Shown piece after piece: positions 8,712 to 18,279 of a stretch of DNA of 64,000 bases; the first letter of the stretch is position 1, and each line of letters begins with the position of its first letter. This DNA comes from Amycolatopsis balhimycina FH 1894 (GTDB lineage Bacteria > Actinomycetota > Actinomycetes > Mycobacteriales > Pseudonocardiaceae). The stretch covers positions 10,718,228 to 10,782,227 of the forward strand of contig NZ_KB913037.1 of NCBI RefSeq assembly GCF_000384295.1. Reading direction: 5' to 3'. Below the pieces are notes generated by a model. That model saw nothing but the letters and a program-made list of their open reading frames with translations. It was not told the DNA's origin and did no database searches. A program made the translations under genes and the position numbers.

Positions 8712-8723
8712 GCGGGACGTTGT

Positions 8724-9614
8724 TCAGCTCCCGCCGCCGGAGTGGCAAGGAATGCGCGCGTGGGTCAGCGCGGAAAGCGTGGCGGGCCGCAGCGCGTCGG
8801 TGCGGTGCCACAGCCGCGGGGCGACGCTCTCCCGCTGCCCGGCTTGGCCGACGACGTCGAACCCGGCTTCGCGCAGGAGCCCGGCCATGTCCGCGGGGGA
8901 GAGGAAGGTGCGCCACGGCTCGCCCTGTTCGGCGGCCACCGGCCCGACCGCCTCGGCGTAGCCGTTTCCGGCCGCGTCGCGCAGCTGTGCGGGCAGCAGG
9001 TGATCGGCCACGATTTCCGATCCCGGCGCGAAACCGCCGAGCTGGGCCAGTGTGCCGGCGACCGCCTCGCGCGTCAGGTACATGGTGACACCGAGCCAGC
9101 TCGCGAACACGGGGCGAAACGGGTCGAGTCCACTCTGGACGACACATTCCCGGAGTGGATCGGTTTCGAAGTCGATCGGGACGAAGGTGACCGAAGGCGG
9201 AACGGCGATGCCGGCGCCGTCGAGCAGTTCCCGTTTCACGGTCTGGGTCGCCGAGCGGTCGACCTCGAACACCCGGAATCGGCCCGGCGGGGTCCGATAG
9301 GCGAAGGAATCGAGGCCGGCGCCCAAAATCAGATACTGGTCTATACCAGAATTGACGCGGGTGAGCCGTTCCTCGGTGAAGCGGCTGCGGCACGCCGCCT
9401 CGGCGCGGGCGCCGGCGAGGACCGGATGTGTACCGTGGAGCCGGTGGTAGGCCAAGAGTTCCTCGGCCTGCCCGCCGAGAAGGGTCGCGGCGAGGGTGTC
9501 GGAGAAGATGAACGGCTCGGCGTCGACGAGCAAATGTGCCGCCCGTGCGGCGGCCGCGGTGAAGGCGGTGCGGCTGACATGGGGAGCATTAGCGGAAAAA
9601 TCGCCGGTCGTCAT
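8724..9614 (-). CDS. SAM-dependent methyltransferase, TIGR00027/LCMT-like family
   Basis: A 296-residue protein. ATG at 9614 is chosen because residues upstream of MTTGDFSANA do not look coding and cross an AT-rich promoter-like stretch. YLILGAGLDSFAYR is the SAM-binding glycine loop, FRVFEVDRSATQTVKRELL the acidic end of beta strand 2, and VTFVPIDFETD strand 3. WLGVTMYLTREAV is diagnostic of the actinobacterial putative SAM methyltransferase family related to leucine carboxyl methyltransferases. The substrate is unknown; mycobacteria carry many paralogs. It is convergent with dinB. The AT-rich stretch 9629-9670 probably holds its promoter. Confidence 0.8.
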   Translation of the reverse strand: MTTGDFSANAPHVSRTAFTAAAARAAHLLVDAEPFIFSDTLAATLLGGQAEELLAYHRLHGTHPVLAGARAEAACRSRFTEERLTRVNSGIDQYLILGAGLDSFAYRTPPGRFRVFEVDRSATQTVKRELLDGAGIAVPPSVTFVPIDFETDPLRECVVQSGLDPFRPVFASWLGVTMYLTREAVAGTLAQLGGFAPGSEIVADHLLPAQLRDAAGNGYAEAVGPVAAEQGEPWRTFLSPADMAGLLREAGFDVVGQAGQRESVAPRLWHRTDALRPATLSALTHARIPCHSGGGS

Positions 9615-9832
9615 GTCACCACGGTACCGATTTGATTTCGAGCATATCACAAATACAAATATTCTACAAGACAGCGAGCATTTCGGCTCGGTTGCGGTCA
9701 CCCTGGACCCGGGCGACCCACTCGCCCGGGCGGCCATTGTGGACGCTTCACGGGTGTCGCGCGTGCCGGACGTGATTCGACAGGTTAGGGTCTGTCCGAC
9801 CGTGTTCTGGAGAAGATGAGGAACGAAGAACC

Positions 9833-10243
9833 ATGGCGCAACGGGTGCAAGTCCAGATGGTGGACGATCTCGACGGGAGCGAGGCTTCGCAGACCGTCCC
9901 CTTCAGTCTCGACGGCGTGACCTACGAAATCGACCTGTCCGAGGACAACGCCTCCGCGCTGCGGGACGAACTCGGCCGCTACGTCTCGGCCGCGCGGCGC
10001 ATCGGCGGCCGCAAGGTCCGCCTCGCGACCGGCCAGACGCTGGCCGGGCCGGCCGGCTCGGGCACCGACCGCGAGCGCAACCGGCAGATCCGGGAATGGG
10101 CCCAGGCCAACGGCTACGACGTCGCCGAGCGAGGCCGGCTGTCCAGCGAGATCATCGCCGGCTTCGAAGCCGACCAGGCCGCGCAGGCCGAGCCCGTCGA
10201 GGCCAAGCCGGCGCGCAGGCGGGCGACTCGCAAGAAGTCTTGA
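9833..10243 (+). CDS. lsr2: Nucleoid-associated silencer Lsr2
   Basis: A 136-residue H-NS-like protein that binds AT-rich DNA and silences acquired genes in actinomycetes. The N-terminal oligomerisation part (VQVQMVDDLDGSEA, TYEIDLSEDNASALRDEL) and the C-terminal DNA-binding part (IREWAQANGYDVAERGRLS, containing the AT-hook-like RGR) are intact. A basic tail (KPARRRATRKKS) extends beyond the length of mycobacterial Lsr2. A GGAGAAG-type ribosome-binding site precedes ATG 9833. It is followed by a strong hairpin cluster. Confidence 0.93.
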   Translation: MAQRVQVQMVDDLDGSEASQTVPFSLDGVTYEIDLSEDNASALRDELGRYVSAARRIGGRKVRLATGQTLAGPAGSGTDRERNRQIREWAQANGYDVAERGRLSSEIIAGFEADQAAQAEPVEAKPARRRATRKKS

Positions 10244-10262
10244 GCCGTGTTCGCGGACGCGT

Positions 10263-10333
10263 GCTGACGAAGCCGCGCTGTCGTGCCCGAGCGCGCTGAC
10301 GAAGCTGTGCCGCTGGGCGCGGCTTCGTCAGCG
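10263..10333 (+). terminator. Nested alternative hairpins after lsr2
   Basis: GCTGACGAAGCCGCGC (10263-10278) is the exact reverse complement of 10317-10332. A second copy of the left arm, CGCTGACGAAGC (10294-10305), pairs perfectly with 10322-10333. The two left arms therefore compete for one right arm. The position directly behind lsr2 suggests a terminator, and the alternative pairing could make it adjustable. Confidence 0.6.
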
Positions 10334-10841
10334 AGGCGCGAGTCGAAGTGGATGGCGCGGCCGCTGTACTCGCGTGCTGTGCCCGGCGACCTCTCCGGGG
10401 TCGCCTTTGTTGTTGCGTCCGGGGTAGCCGGGCCGTTGCGGTGAGTGCTCGCCGCCCGGCGACGCCCGGACCGGTTCTGCTCCCGTGCACCCGTCCGGCG
10501 TCCGGTGCGTTTGTTCCCCTCTGTTCCGGGTGTCGCGAAACTGGGTTTCGGGAACGGGCCCCGCGCGGGGTCTGCGTGGGGTCCGGCTGACGGTTTTGGT
10601 TCGGGCGAGCGCGAATCGCACGGTCAAAGCTTGTCGGCGGGGGCTCGGGTCGCCAGACTGTCAGTGCTCCTCGCGGCCGGTACCGCGCCGGAGCACCGGT
10701 CCGGTGGCCGCCTCCTCCCTCGATGGCCACCGGGCCGCCTCCCTTTCCTCCGTCGATCGACCTGCGGCAGGTCCGTCCGGGCGGCTCATCCGACATTCCG
10801 GTGGACTTCCCCGGCGAACACGCGCACACTCGGACTACTGA
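10334..10841. other. Intergenic region without a supported gene
   Basis: About 500 bp between the lsr2 hairpins and the transporter promoter. Open frames exist on both strands but none shows a recognisable motif, ribosome-binding site or consistent coding bias. It is likely a long leader or remnant DNA. Confidence 0.4.
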
Positions 10842-10855
10842 ATACTGCATACAAT
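10842..10855 (+). promoter_or_regulatory. Putative GntR operator upstream of the first transporter
   Basis: ATACTGCATACAAT lies 28 bp before the start of the MFS gene. It differs by two bases from ATACTGTATGCAAT at 22716-22729, and the palindromic core TGYATRCA is typical of GntR/FadR-family sites. Confidence 0.55.
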
Positions 10856-10882
10856 CTTCAGTTGGTCGAGGAGGCGGTCGCC

Positions 10883-12193
10883 ATGGCCGAGGTCCGCGAG
10901 CTCCGGGACGTCTACGGACGGCGCTACCGCGTCGGAGAGTCCGATCGCGACCTGCTCGGCCGGCCGAGGAGCCGGATCGCCTGGCTCGCCACGGCCGCCA
11001 TGCTCGCCGCCGGGGTGCAGCAGTACGGCTTCGGCGCCATCGTGCCCGCGCTGAGCCGGGCGCACGGCTGGACGTTCGGCGGGATCGTGCTGTCGCTCGT
11101 GGTGTGGGCGATCTGCCAGGCCGGTGCGGCCTTCCCGGCCGCCTGGCTCCGCGAACGCGGCCGGCTCCCCGCGCCGGCGGCGATGGCGACCGGCGCGGTG
11201 CTGTGCGCCGCCGGCCTCGTGACGCTCGGCCACGCGAGCAGCCTGCTCGCCGTCTTCCTCGGCTACTCGCTGCTCGGCGGCCTCGGCACTGGCCTGGTCT
11301 ACGCCACCTGCGTCGGTGCGGTGCTCGCCTGGTTCCCGGACCGCACGGGCTCCCGCGCCGGCGTCGTCAGCGGCGCCTTCGCTTACGGCAGCGTGCCTTT
11401 CGTCGTGCTCGCCGCCGCGCTGCCGGCCGCGCGGCCGGTGCTCCTGGACGTCACCGCCGCCGTCGTGCTCACGGTGATCGCCGGCTGTGGCGCGGCGCTG
11501 CGGTACCCGCCGCGGCACTGGTGGCCGGCCACGCCCGAGCCCCGCGCCTGGGCACTGGACCGGGCGCACAACCGGCGTCCGGCGGTCCGGCACTACCGGC
11601 CGGCGGAACTGTTCCGGTGCGGCACCACGCTTTCGCTCTACCTCGTGGTCGTCCTCGCGGCCGCCGTGCTGCTGTTCGACCTGGCCTACCTGGCGACGTT
11701 CGTCACCGCCCGCAGCGGGCCCGGGCTCGCCGCGGCCGCGCTCGCCTCGCTCGCCGCGGCCACCGGCAGCGGCCGGGTCCTGATCGGACGGCTCGCCGAC
11801 CGGCTGGGCCGGCACCGGATCCTGCGCTTCGCGCTGTTCGCGGGCGGCGTCGCGCAGTTCGTGCTGTGCTACTCCGGCGAGCATCGGCACGCCGTCGGCC
11901 TGCTGCTGGGGGTCGCACTGGCCGGGCTGGGGAACGGCTGCTGCTACACGCTGCTGGTCGGCCTGGTCCGCGAGTACTTCGGCGACGAGTCGGCGGCCCA
12001 GAACTTCGGGATCCTGTATTCCGCCAAGGCCGTCGGCGCGGTGGTCGGGATCGGGCTGGCCGCGCTCGTGGTCACTTCGCACGGGTTCGTGGGCGCGTTC
12101 ACCGCGGCCGGGGCGCTGAGCCTCGCCGGCGCGGTCCTGTCCGGGCGGCTTACCCAGCCGGGCCGGCCCAAATCGCTACTGCCGGCGGCGTGA
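10883..12193 (+). CDS. Oxalate/formate-antiporter-family MFS transporter (paralog 1)
   Basis: A 436-residue protein with about 12 membrane segments, starting at ATG 10883 behind GAGGAGG. The N-terminus (YGRRYRVGESDRDLLGRPRS) and first helices resemble the transporter at 20440-21816 (YRVGESAHDIMGRSRS), and both match the OFA subgroup of MFS, whose type member OxlT exchanges oxalate for formate. Motif A-like RLADRLGRHRI lies between TM8 and TM9. A putative GntR site precedes it, matching one in front of the oxalate operon, so it may import oxalate or a related acid. It is transcribed alone and convergent with the lysR gene. Confidence 0.8.
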   Translation: MAEVRELRDVYGRRYRVGESDRDLLGRPRSRIAWLATAAMLAAGVQQYGFGAIVPALSRAHGWTFGGIVLSLVVWAICQAGAAFPAAWLRERGRLPAPAAMATGAVLCAAGLVTLGHASSLLAVFLGYSLLGGLGTGLVYATCVGAVLAWFPDRTGSRAGVVSGAFAYGSVPFVVLAAALPAARPVLLDVTAAVVLTVIAGCGAALRYPPRHWWPATPEPRAWALDRAHNRRPAVRHYRPAELFRCGTTLSLYLVVVLAAAVLLFDLAYLATFVTARSGPGLAAAALASLAAATGSGRVLIGRLADRLGRHRILRFALFAGGVAQFVLCYSGEHRHAVGLLLGVALAGLGNGCCYTLLVGLVREYFGDESAAQNFGILYSAKAVGAVVGIGLAALVVTSHGFVGAFTAAGALSLAGAVLSGRLTQPGRPKSLLPAA

Positions 12194-12274
12194 CATGGGG
12201 CGGATGACCAGCAGGCGCCGGGTGCTGCGCGTCCACGACGGCGGGCACACGACGCGGCCGGACCGGCTGGGTCT

Positions 12275-13150
12275 TCAGCCGAGCTGAGCGAGCACCGCGG
12301 CCACGGTGGCCGAGAGCCGGCCCCGGTGCACGGCGGCGAGCTGCCACGAGGGCGCCCGGCCGAACCGTCGCACGGTGAGCTCGGCAAACCGGGCGGCGGC
12401 CGAGGCGGGCAGCACGCAGGCGGCGAGCCCGGCCCGCACGAGCCCGGCCGCGACGGCGAGATCATCGACTTCGAGGCTGACCGGGCGGCCGGGAAAGGCC
12501 CGGTCGACGGCCGCGCGGATCGCCCAGCCGGCCGGGAAGTCCACAAGGGACAGTCCGGTGAGGTCGGCGGGGGTCGAGCGGGACCCGTCAGGCGCGGTGG
12601 CGAGGACCAGGTCTTGGCGCGGAAGCAGGGCGGTGACCGGACCGGTCGCGGGAGCGAAGTCACCTGCCGCTGTGTACTCGTCCGCAACGCTTTCGGCGAT
12701 CGGCTCGTCGGCGCAGCCGGGCGCGAGCGTCAACGCCAGGTCCACAGTGGACTCCGCGACCGCCCGCCGAACCTCGGGATCCGGCAGTTGCCTGACCTCG
12801 ACGGCCAAGCCCGGGTGCGCCTGCCGGAGCCTGGCGAGTACACAGTGGAGGTCGGCCAACAGGCCAGGGCACACGCCGAGCCGGACGCGGCCGGTCAACG
12901 GGGAGACCGCCGCGCGGGCTCGCTCCGCCGCTTCGAGGGCCGCCCGCGCGGCGGGGACGAAGGCCTCGCCGGCGGGCGTCAGGACCACCCGGTGCGTCGT
13001 GCGTTGGAACAGCGGTGTGCCCAGGTCGCGCTCCAGCGCCCGGACCACCGTGGATACTGTCGACTGCACCGTCCGGAGCCGCTGGGCGGCCGCGGTGAAG
13101 CCGCCCTCCTCGGCGACCGCCACCACCACCGCCAGCTGGCGCAGCTCCAT
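12275..13150 (-). CDS. LysR-family transcriptional regulator
   Basis: A 291-residue protein. The N-terminal winged HTH (ELRQLAVVVAVAEEGGFTAAAQRL, STVSTVVRALERDLGTPLFQR) is followed by a substrate-binding domain beginning at VRLGVCPGLLADL. ATG 13150 is preferred over GTG 13153 because GAGGAG is spaced correctly for it. It lies 28 bp behind sucD on the same strand, so it may be cotranscribed with the sucCD-like pair. The effector is unknown; a C4 or C2 dicarboxylate is plausible from context only. Confidence 0.85.
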   Translation of the reverse strand: MELRQLAVVVAVAEEGGFTAAAQRLRTVQSTVSTVVRALERDLGTPLFQRTTHRVVLTPAGEAFVPAARAALEAAERARAAVSPLTGRVRLGVCPGLLADLHCVLARLRQAHPGLAVEVRQLPDPEVRRAVAESTVDLALTLAPGCADEPIAESVADEYTAAGDFAPATGPVTALLPRQDLVLATAPDGSRSTPADLTGLSLVDFPAGWAIRAAVDRAFPGRPVSLEVDDLAVAAGLVRAGLAACVLPASAAARFAELTVRRFGRAPSWQLAAVHRGRLSATVAAVLAQLG

Positions 13151-13178
13151 CACGGCTCCTCGCCGCGCACGGACGGCA

Positions 13179-14060
13179 TCAGCCGAGGACCTCGCGTGCG
13201 AGGGCCGCGGTTTCGCTCGGGGTGCGGCCGACCCGGATTCCCGCGGCTTCCAGGGCTTCCTTCTTGGCCGCGGCCGTCCCCGCCGACCCCGAGACGATCG
13301 CGCCCGCGTGGCCCATCGTCTTGCCTTCCGGTGCGGTGAACCCCGCCACGTACCCGACGACCGGCTTCGAGACGTTCGCGCGTACGAACTCCGCGGCCCG
13401 TTCCTCCGCGTCGCCGCCGATCTCGCCGATCAGCACGATCAGGTCGGTCTCGGGGTCCTTTTCGAACGCCTCCACCGCGTCGATGTGCGTCGTCCCGATA
13501 ATCGGGTCGCCGCCGATGCCGACGCACGTCGAGAACCCGATGTCGCGCAGCTCGTGCATCAGCTGGTAGGTCAGCGTGCCGGACTTCGACACCAGGCCGA
13601 TCCGGCCCGGCCCGGTGATGTCGGCCGGGATGATCCCGGCGTTCGACCTGCCGGGGGAGATGATGCCCGGGCAGTTCGGGCCGATGATCCGGGTCCGCCC
13701 GCCCGCGGCGACGGCGTGCGCCCACAGCCTGGCGGTGTCGTGCACCGGGACACCTTCGGTGATCACCACGGCGAGGCCGATCCCGGCGTCCACCGCTTCG
13801 ATGACCGCGTCGGAAACGAACGGCGGCGGCACGAACAACACGCAGACGTCGGCGCCCGTCGCCGCCATGGAGTCCGCGACGCTGCCGAACACCGGCAACG
13901 ACGCCGCACCGATGTCCACGTGCCGCCCGGCCTTGCGCGGGTTCACCCCGCCGACGACGTTCGTCCCGGCGGCCAGCATCCGCCGCGTGTGCTTCGCGCC
14001 TTCGGAACCGGTGATGCCGGAGACGACGACCCGGCTGTTCTCGTCCAGGAAAATGGCCAC
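13179..14060 (-). CDS. sucD: Succinyl-CoA ligase alpha subunit paralog
   Basis: A 293-residue protein of normal SucD length. It has the CoA-binding Rossmann domain ([28 protein letters not shown]) and the ligase domain with [13 protein letters not shown]. The phosphohistidine loop [18 protein letters not shown] contains the active-site His. It begins 3 bp after sucC. A second sucCD copy beside oxalate genes may act on another acid such as oxalate or malate, or feed succinyl-CoA to the CoA-transferase. Its partner SucC is internally deleted here, so the complex may not work. Confidence 0.85.
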   Translation of the reverse strand: MAIFLDENSRVVVSGITGSEGAKHTRRMLAAGTNVVGGVNPRKAGRHVDIGAASLPVFGSVADSMAATGADVCVLFVPPPFVSDAVIEAVDAGIGLAVVITEGVPVHDTARLWAHAVAAGGRTRIIGPNCPGIISPGRSNAGIIPADITGPGRIGLVSKSGTLTYQLMHELRDIGFSTCVGIGGDPIIGTTHIDAVEAFEKDPETDLIVLIGEIGGDAEERAAEFVRANVSKPVVGYVAGFTAPEGKTMGHAGAIVSGSAGTAAAKKEALEAAGIRVGRTPSETAALAREVLG

Positions 14061-14063
14061 GGC

Positions 14064-15038
14064 TCAGCCCTCCGCGATCGCGAGCTTCGCCGCCTCGCGG
14101 GCGGCGTCGTCCATGGTGGCCACCACAGTGACCAGGGGATGGGCGGCTTCGGCGAGGATCCGCCTGCCTTCGGTGACGTTGTTCCCGTCGAGCCGGACCA
14201 CACCGATGTCGAGGAAGTTCGCCGGCCCCCGCGCGCCCGCCTCGGCCGCGGCCGCCGCCACGACGTCCAAAGTGGACATGACGAGCCCGGCGCCGTTGCC
14301 GATCACGCCGATGTCGCCGTCGAGCTTGACGTAGTTGAGGCCTTTCGCGCGGGCCTCGCGCTCGAGCGCCTCGCTGCCGGACGCCTCGTCGAAGGAGGCG
14401 GAACGGCGGAAGGCCGCGTTGTCGTCCAAGGTGATCTTGCCGTCCAGGGCGACGATCCCGGCCGGCGTGCTCGCGAGGGGATTGACCTCGACGAGCGTGC
14501 AGTCTTCGGCGACGAACACTGCCCACAGCTTTTCGACGACCTCCGCGGCCTCCGCCCGGACGCCGGCCGGGAACGCCGCCGCCACCGAAGCGGCATCGAC
14601 GCCGTCCAGGGGATTCACCGGGACCCGGACCAGGGCGTCCGGCCGGGATGCCGCGACTTCCTCGATGTCCGTCCCGCCTTCGACCGACGCCATGGCCAGG
14701 AACGTGCGCGCGGCACGGTCCAGCAGGAAGGAAACGTAGTACTCCTCGGCGATTTCACCGGCTTCGGTCACCAGGACGCGGTGCACGGTGTGGCCCTTGA
14801 TGTCCATCCCGAGGATGTCGTCGGCGGCCTGCTCGGCGTCGTCGGCCGTCGGCACCACGCGGACGCCGCCCGCCTTGCCGCGGCCGCCGGTCTTCACCTG
14901 GGCCTTGACCACCACAGGGCCGCCCCAAGCGGCGGCCGCCGCCCGGGCCCCGCCCGGATCGGCGGCGACCCGGCCGCGGGGGACGGGTACGCCGTGCTTC
15001 TCGAAGAGATCACGGGCTTCGTGTTCGAAGAGATCCAT
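14064..15038 (-). CDS. sucC: Succinyl-CoA ligase beta subunit paralog with internal deletion
   Basis: A 324-residue protein; complete SucC proteins are about 385-395 residues. The ATP-grasp start ([38 protein letters not shown]), EVNPL and [14 protein letters not shown] are present. After PANFLDIG the sequence jumps straight to [16 protein letters not shown]. In family members known to me about 55-60 residues lie between these blocks, including the GGA...FGGIT ligase segment that forms the phosphate-binding loop at the subunit interface. The frame is kept. This looks like an in-frame deletion, or possibly an assembly error, near 14200. ATG 15038 is the first plausible start. Confidence 0.75.
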   Translation of the reverse strand: MDLFEHEARDLFEKHGVPVPRGRVAADPGGARAAAAAWGGPVVVKAQVKTGGRGKAGGVRVVPTADDAEQAADDILGMDIKGHTVHRVLVTEAGEIAEEYYVSFLLDRAARTFLAMASVEGGTDIEEVAASRPDALVRVPVNPLDGVDAASVAAAFPAGVRAEAAEVVEKLWAVFVAEDCTLVEVNPLASTPAGIVALDGKITLDDNAAFRRSASFDEASGSEALEREARAKGLNYVKLDGDIGVIGNGAGLVMSTLDVVAAAAAEAGARGPANFLDIGVVRLDGNNVTEGRRILAEAAHPLVTVVATMDDAAREAAKLAIAEG

Positions 15039-15175
15039 GCGGGAGCGTCCTTTCCGGGGCAGGGCAAGGAGGTCCGCCGTGTCCGGGCGCGGGCCGGCGG
15101 GTCCACCAGGCGGGAAAAAACCTTGCCGATGGGCCTGGACAGGGGCTGCTAGAAGAGTGACTATATGCCTACCCC

Positions 15176-15189
15176 ATACGGTATGCAAT
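15176..15189 (+). promoter_or_regulatory. Putative GntR operator in the sucC-oxc divergent promoter
   Basis: ATACGGTATGCAAT differs by one base from the site at 22716-22729. It lies about 110 bp upstream of the oxc start and 140 bp upstream of sucC, so one bound regulator could control both directions. The rest of 15039-15297 holds no gene. Confidence 0.6.
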
Positions 15190-15297
15190 CTACAGTCTGC
15201 CGAGAAGGGGCCGCTGACCTCGGAGAAAAGGCGAGGGGACCGGGACACGGAGCGCCGGACAGGAGAGATCCGGCGGCGGACCAGAGGAGCTGAGCCC

Positions 15298-17034
15298 ATG
15301 GCGCTGACAACGACCGGCACCACCGCGGGGGAGAGTGCCGCGGCGACGAACGGCGCCGAGCCCGCGCCCGCCGGAATATCCGGCGGCCACCTGGTGGCCA
15401 AGGCGTTGAAGGCCGAAGGGGTCGACACGATCTTCACCCTGTGCGGCGGCCACATCATCGACATCTACGACGGCTGTGCCGACGAAGGCATCGAGGTCAT
15501 CGACGTCCGGCACGAGCAGGTCGCGGCGCACGCGGCCGACGGCTACGCGCGGATCACCGGGAAGCCGGGCTGCGCGGTGGTCACCGCGGGGCCGGGTACC
15601 ACCGACGCCGTCACCGGGGTCGCGAACGCCCTGCGCGCGGAGAGCCCGATGCTGCTGATCGGCGGCCAGGGCGCGCTGACGCAGCACAAGATGGGATCCC
15701 TGCAGGACCTCCCGCACGTGGACATGATGGCGCCGATCACCAAGTTCGCCGCCACCGTGCCGCACACCGCCCGCGTGGCCGACCTCGTGAGCATGGCCTT
15801 CCGCGAGGCCTACGCCGGCGCGCCCGGACCGTCGTTCCTGGAGATCCCGCGCGACGTCCTCGACGCGCGCGTACCCCTCGACAGCGCGAGGATTCCCGAA
15901 GCCGGCCGCTACCGCGCGTCGACGAAGAACGCCGGCGACCCGGCCGACGTCGAGAAACTCGCCGACCTGCTCGTCCACGCGAAGAAGCCGGCCATCCTGC
16001 TCGGCAGCCAGGTCTGGACCACCCGGGCCACCGGGCCGGCCGTCGACCTGGTCCGCACGCTCACCATCCCGGCCTACATGAACGGCGCCGGCCGCGGCAC
16101 GCTCCCGCCGGGCGACCCGCACCACTTCCAGCTCTCGCGCCGCTACGCCTTCGACAACGCCGACGTCATCGTCATCGTCGGCACGCCGTTCGACTTCCGG
16201 ATGGGCTACGGCAAGCGGCTGTCGAAGGACGCCACTGTCGTCCAGATCGACCTCGACTACCGCACGGTCGGCAAGAACCGCGACATCGACCTCGGCATCG
16301 TCGGCGACGCCGGCCAGGTCCTCGCCGCCGTCGCGCAGGCCGCCTCCGGCCGCGCCGACAACGGCGCCGCCGGCCGCAAGACGTGGCTCGAAGAGCTGCA
16401 GGCCGTGGAGGACAAGGCGAAGCAGAAGCGGCTGCCGCTGCAGCACTCCGACGCGAGCCCGATCCACCCGTACCGGCTGGTCCACGAGATCAACGAGTTC
16501 CTCACCGAGGACTCGATCTACATCGGCGACGGCGGCGACATCGTCACCTTCTCCGGCCAGGTCGTGCAGCCCAAGTCGCCGGGCCACTGGATGGACCCCG
16601 GTCCACTCGGGACACTCGGCGTCGGCATCCCGTTCGTCCTGGCCGCCAAGCACGCGCGCCCGGAGAAAGAGGTCGTCGCGCTCTTCGGTGACGGCGCCTT
16701 CAGCCTCACCGGTTGGGACTTCGAGACGCTCGTGCGGTTCGACCTGCCGTTCGTCGGGATCGTCGGGAACAACTCGTCGATGAACCAGATCCGCTACGGC
16801 CAGGCCGCGAAGTACGGCCTGCCGCGCGAGCGCGTCGGCAACACCCTCGGCGACGTCCGCTACGACGAGTTCGCCCGGATGCTCGGCGGGCACGGCGAAG
16901 AGGTCCGCGACCCGGCCGACATCGGGCCGGCCCTGCTGCGGGCCCGCGAGTCCGGCAAGCCGTCGCTGATCAACGTCTGGGTCGATCCCGACGTGTACGC
17001 CCCCGGAACCATGAACCAGACCATGTACAAGTGA
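15298..17034 (+). CDS. oxc: TPP-dependent decarboxylase, probable oxalyl-CoA decarboxylase
   Basis: A 578-residue thiamine diphosphate enzyme of the acetolactate synthase/oxalyl-CoA decarboxylase fold. ATG 15298 follows GAGGAGC. The PYR domain carries the cofactor-activating glutamate E73 in [17 protein letters not shown]. The PP domain carries GDG at 464-466 and GNN at 490-492, the Mg-TPP motif. By sequence alone it could be called an acetolactate synthase. The operon partner is an unmistakable formyl-CoA:oxalate CoA-transferase followed by an oxalate/formate-type transporter, which makes oxalyl-CoA to formyl-CoA plus CO2 the most likely reaction. It is the first gene of an operon continuing to 21816. 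Confidence 0.7.
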   Translation: MALTTTGTTAGESAAATNGAEPAPAGISGGHLVAKALKAEGVDTIFTLCGGHIIDIYDGCADEGIEVIDVRHEQVAAHAADGYARITGKPGCAVVTAGPGTTDAVTGVANALRAESPMLLIGGQGALTQHKMGSLQDLPHVDMMAPITKFAATVPHTARVADLVSMAFREAYAGAPGPSFLEIPRDVLDARVPLDSARIPEAGRYRASTKNAGDPADVEKLADLLVHAKKPAILLGSQVWTTRATGPAVDLVRTLTIPAYMNGAGRGTLPPGDPHHFQLSRRYAFDNADVIVIVGTPFDFRMGYGKRLSKDATVVQIDLDYRTVGKNRDIDLGIVGDAGQVLAAVAQAASGRADNGAAGRKTWLEELQAVEDKAKQKRLPLQHSDASPIHPYRLVHEINEFLTEDSIYIGDGGDIVTFSGQVVQPKSPGHWMDPGPLGTLGVGIPFVLAAKHARPEKEVVALFGDGAFSLTGWDFETLVRFDLPFVGIVGNNSSMNQIRYGQAAKYGLPRERVGNTLGDVRYDEFARMLGGHGEEVRDPADIGPALLRARESGKPSLINVWVDPDVYAPGTMNQTMYK

Positions 17035-17048
17035 GCGGAGGCCAAGGC

Positions 17049-18278
17049 ATGGGTAAGGCACTGGAGGGCGTCCGCGTCCTCGACATGACGCACGTGCAGT
17101 CCGGTCCGTCGTCGACGCAGCTGCTCGCCTGGCTCGGCGCGGACGTGATCAAGCTCGAAACCCCCGGCCGCGGCGACATCACCCGCGGGCAGCTGCGCGA
17201 CCTGCCCGGCGTGGACAGCCTCTACTTCACGATGCTCAACGCCAACAAGCGCAGCATCACGCTCAACATGAAAAGCACCGAAGGCAAAGAAGTCTTCGAG
17301 AAGCTCGTGTCCGGTGTGGACGTTCTGGTGGAGAACTTCGGCCCGGGCGTCGTCGACCGGTTCGGCTACCCCTGGGAGAAGCTGGCCGCGCTGAACCCGC
17401 GGCTGATCTACGCCTCGATCAAGGGCTTCGGTCCCGGCCGCTACGCCGGCTTCAAGGCCTACGAAGTCATCGCGCAGGCCATGGGCGGCGCGATGAGCAC
17501 CACCGGCTTCGAGGACGGCCCGCCGACGGCGACCGGCGCCCAGATCGGCGACTCGGGCACCGGCATCCACCTGGTGGCCGCCATCCTCGCCGCGCTGTAC
17601 CAGCGGACCTCCACCGGCCGCGGCCAGCGCGTCCAGGTCGCCATGCAGGACGCCGTGCTCAACCTGTGCCGCGTCAAGCTGCGAGACCAGCAGCGGCTGG
17701 CGCACGGCCCGCTCGGCGAGTACCCGAACGACCAGTTCGGCGACGAGGTCCCGCGCTCGGGCAACGCCTCCGGCGGCGGCCAGCCCGGCTGGGCGGTCAA
17801 GTGCGCGCCCGGCGGGCCGAACGACTACATCTACGTGATCGTCCAGCCGCCCGGCTGGGCCCCGCTCGCCCGGCTGATCGGCAAGGCGGAGCTGGCCGAG
17901 GACCCGGCGTGGGCCACGCCCGAGGTCCGGCTGTCCAAACTGGACAAGATGTTCGCGCTCGTCGAGGAGTGGACCGAGAAGCACACCAAGTGGGAAGTCC
18001 TGGAAAAGCTCAACGCCCGCAACATCCCGTGCGGCCCGATCCTGTCCACGAAGGAGCTGATCGAGGACGAGACCCTCGCCGAGCTCGGCTCGGTCGTCGA
18101 GGTCCCGCACCCCGGACGCGGCACCTTCAAGACCGTCGGCTGCCCGCTCAAGCTGTCCGACTCGCCGGTCGAGATCGAACGGCCGCCGCTGCTCGGGGAG
18201 CACAACGACGAGGTACTGGCGGAACTCGGCTATGGCGAAGCGGAGCTCGAGAAGTTCCGCGCGGCGGGGGTGATCTGA
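17049..18278 (+). CDS. frc: Formyl-CoA:oxalate CoA-transferase
   Basis: A 409-residue class III CoA-transferase that moves CoA from formyl-CoA to oxalate. ATG 17049 follows GGAGG, 14 bp after oxc. Similarity to enterobacterial Frc recalled from memory is extensive: [53 protein letters not shown] and [12 protein letters not shown]168 in IGDSGTG corresponds to the catalytic aspartate that forms the acyl-CoA anhydride intermediate. With Oxc it makes a catalytic cycle that consumes oxalate and releases CO2 and formate. Confidence 0.93.
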   Translation: MGKALEGVRVLDMTHVQSGPSSTQLLAWLGADVIKLETPGRGDITRGQLRDLPGVDSLYFTMLNANKRSITLNMKSTEGKEVFEKLVSGVDVLVENFGPGVVDRFGYPWEKLAALNPRLIYASIKGFGPGRYAGFKAYEVIAQAMGGAMSTTGFEDGPPTATGAQIGDSGTGIHLVAAILAALYQRTSTGRGQRVQVAMQDAVLNLCRVKLRDQQRLAHGPLGEYPNDQFGDEVPRSGNASGGGQPGWAVKCAPGGPNDYIYVIVQPPGWAPLARLIGKAELAEDPAWATPEVRLSKLDKMFALVEEWTEKHTKWEVLEKLNARNIPCGPILSTKELIEDETLAELGSVVEVPHPGRGTFKTVGCPLKLSDSPVEIERPPLLGEHNDEVLAELGYGEAELEKFRAAGVI

Positions 18279-18279
18279 C

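Noticed and set aside
15298..17034. Calling the TPP enzyme acetolactate synthase
   Set aside because: No small regulatory subunit gene is adjacent, and the frc and transporter partners point to oxalyl-CoA decarboxylase. The alternative is kept as a caveat.
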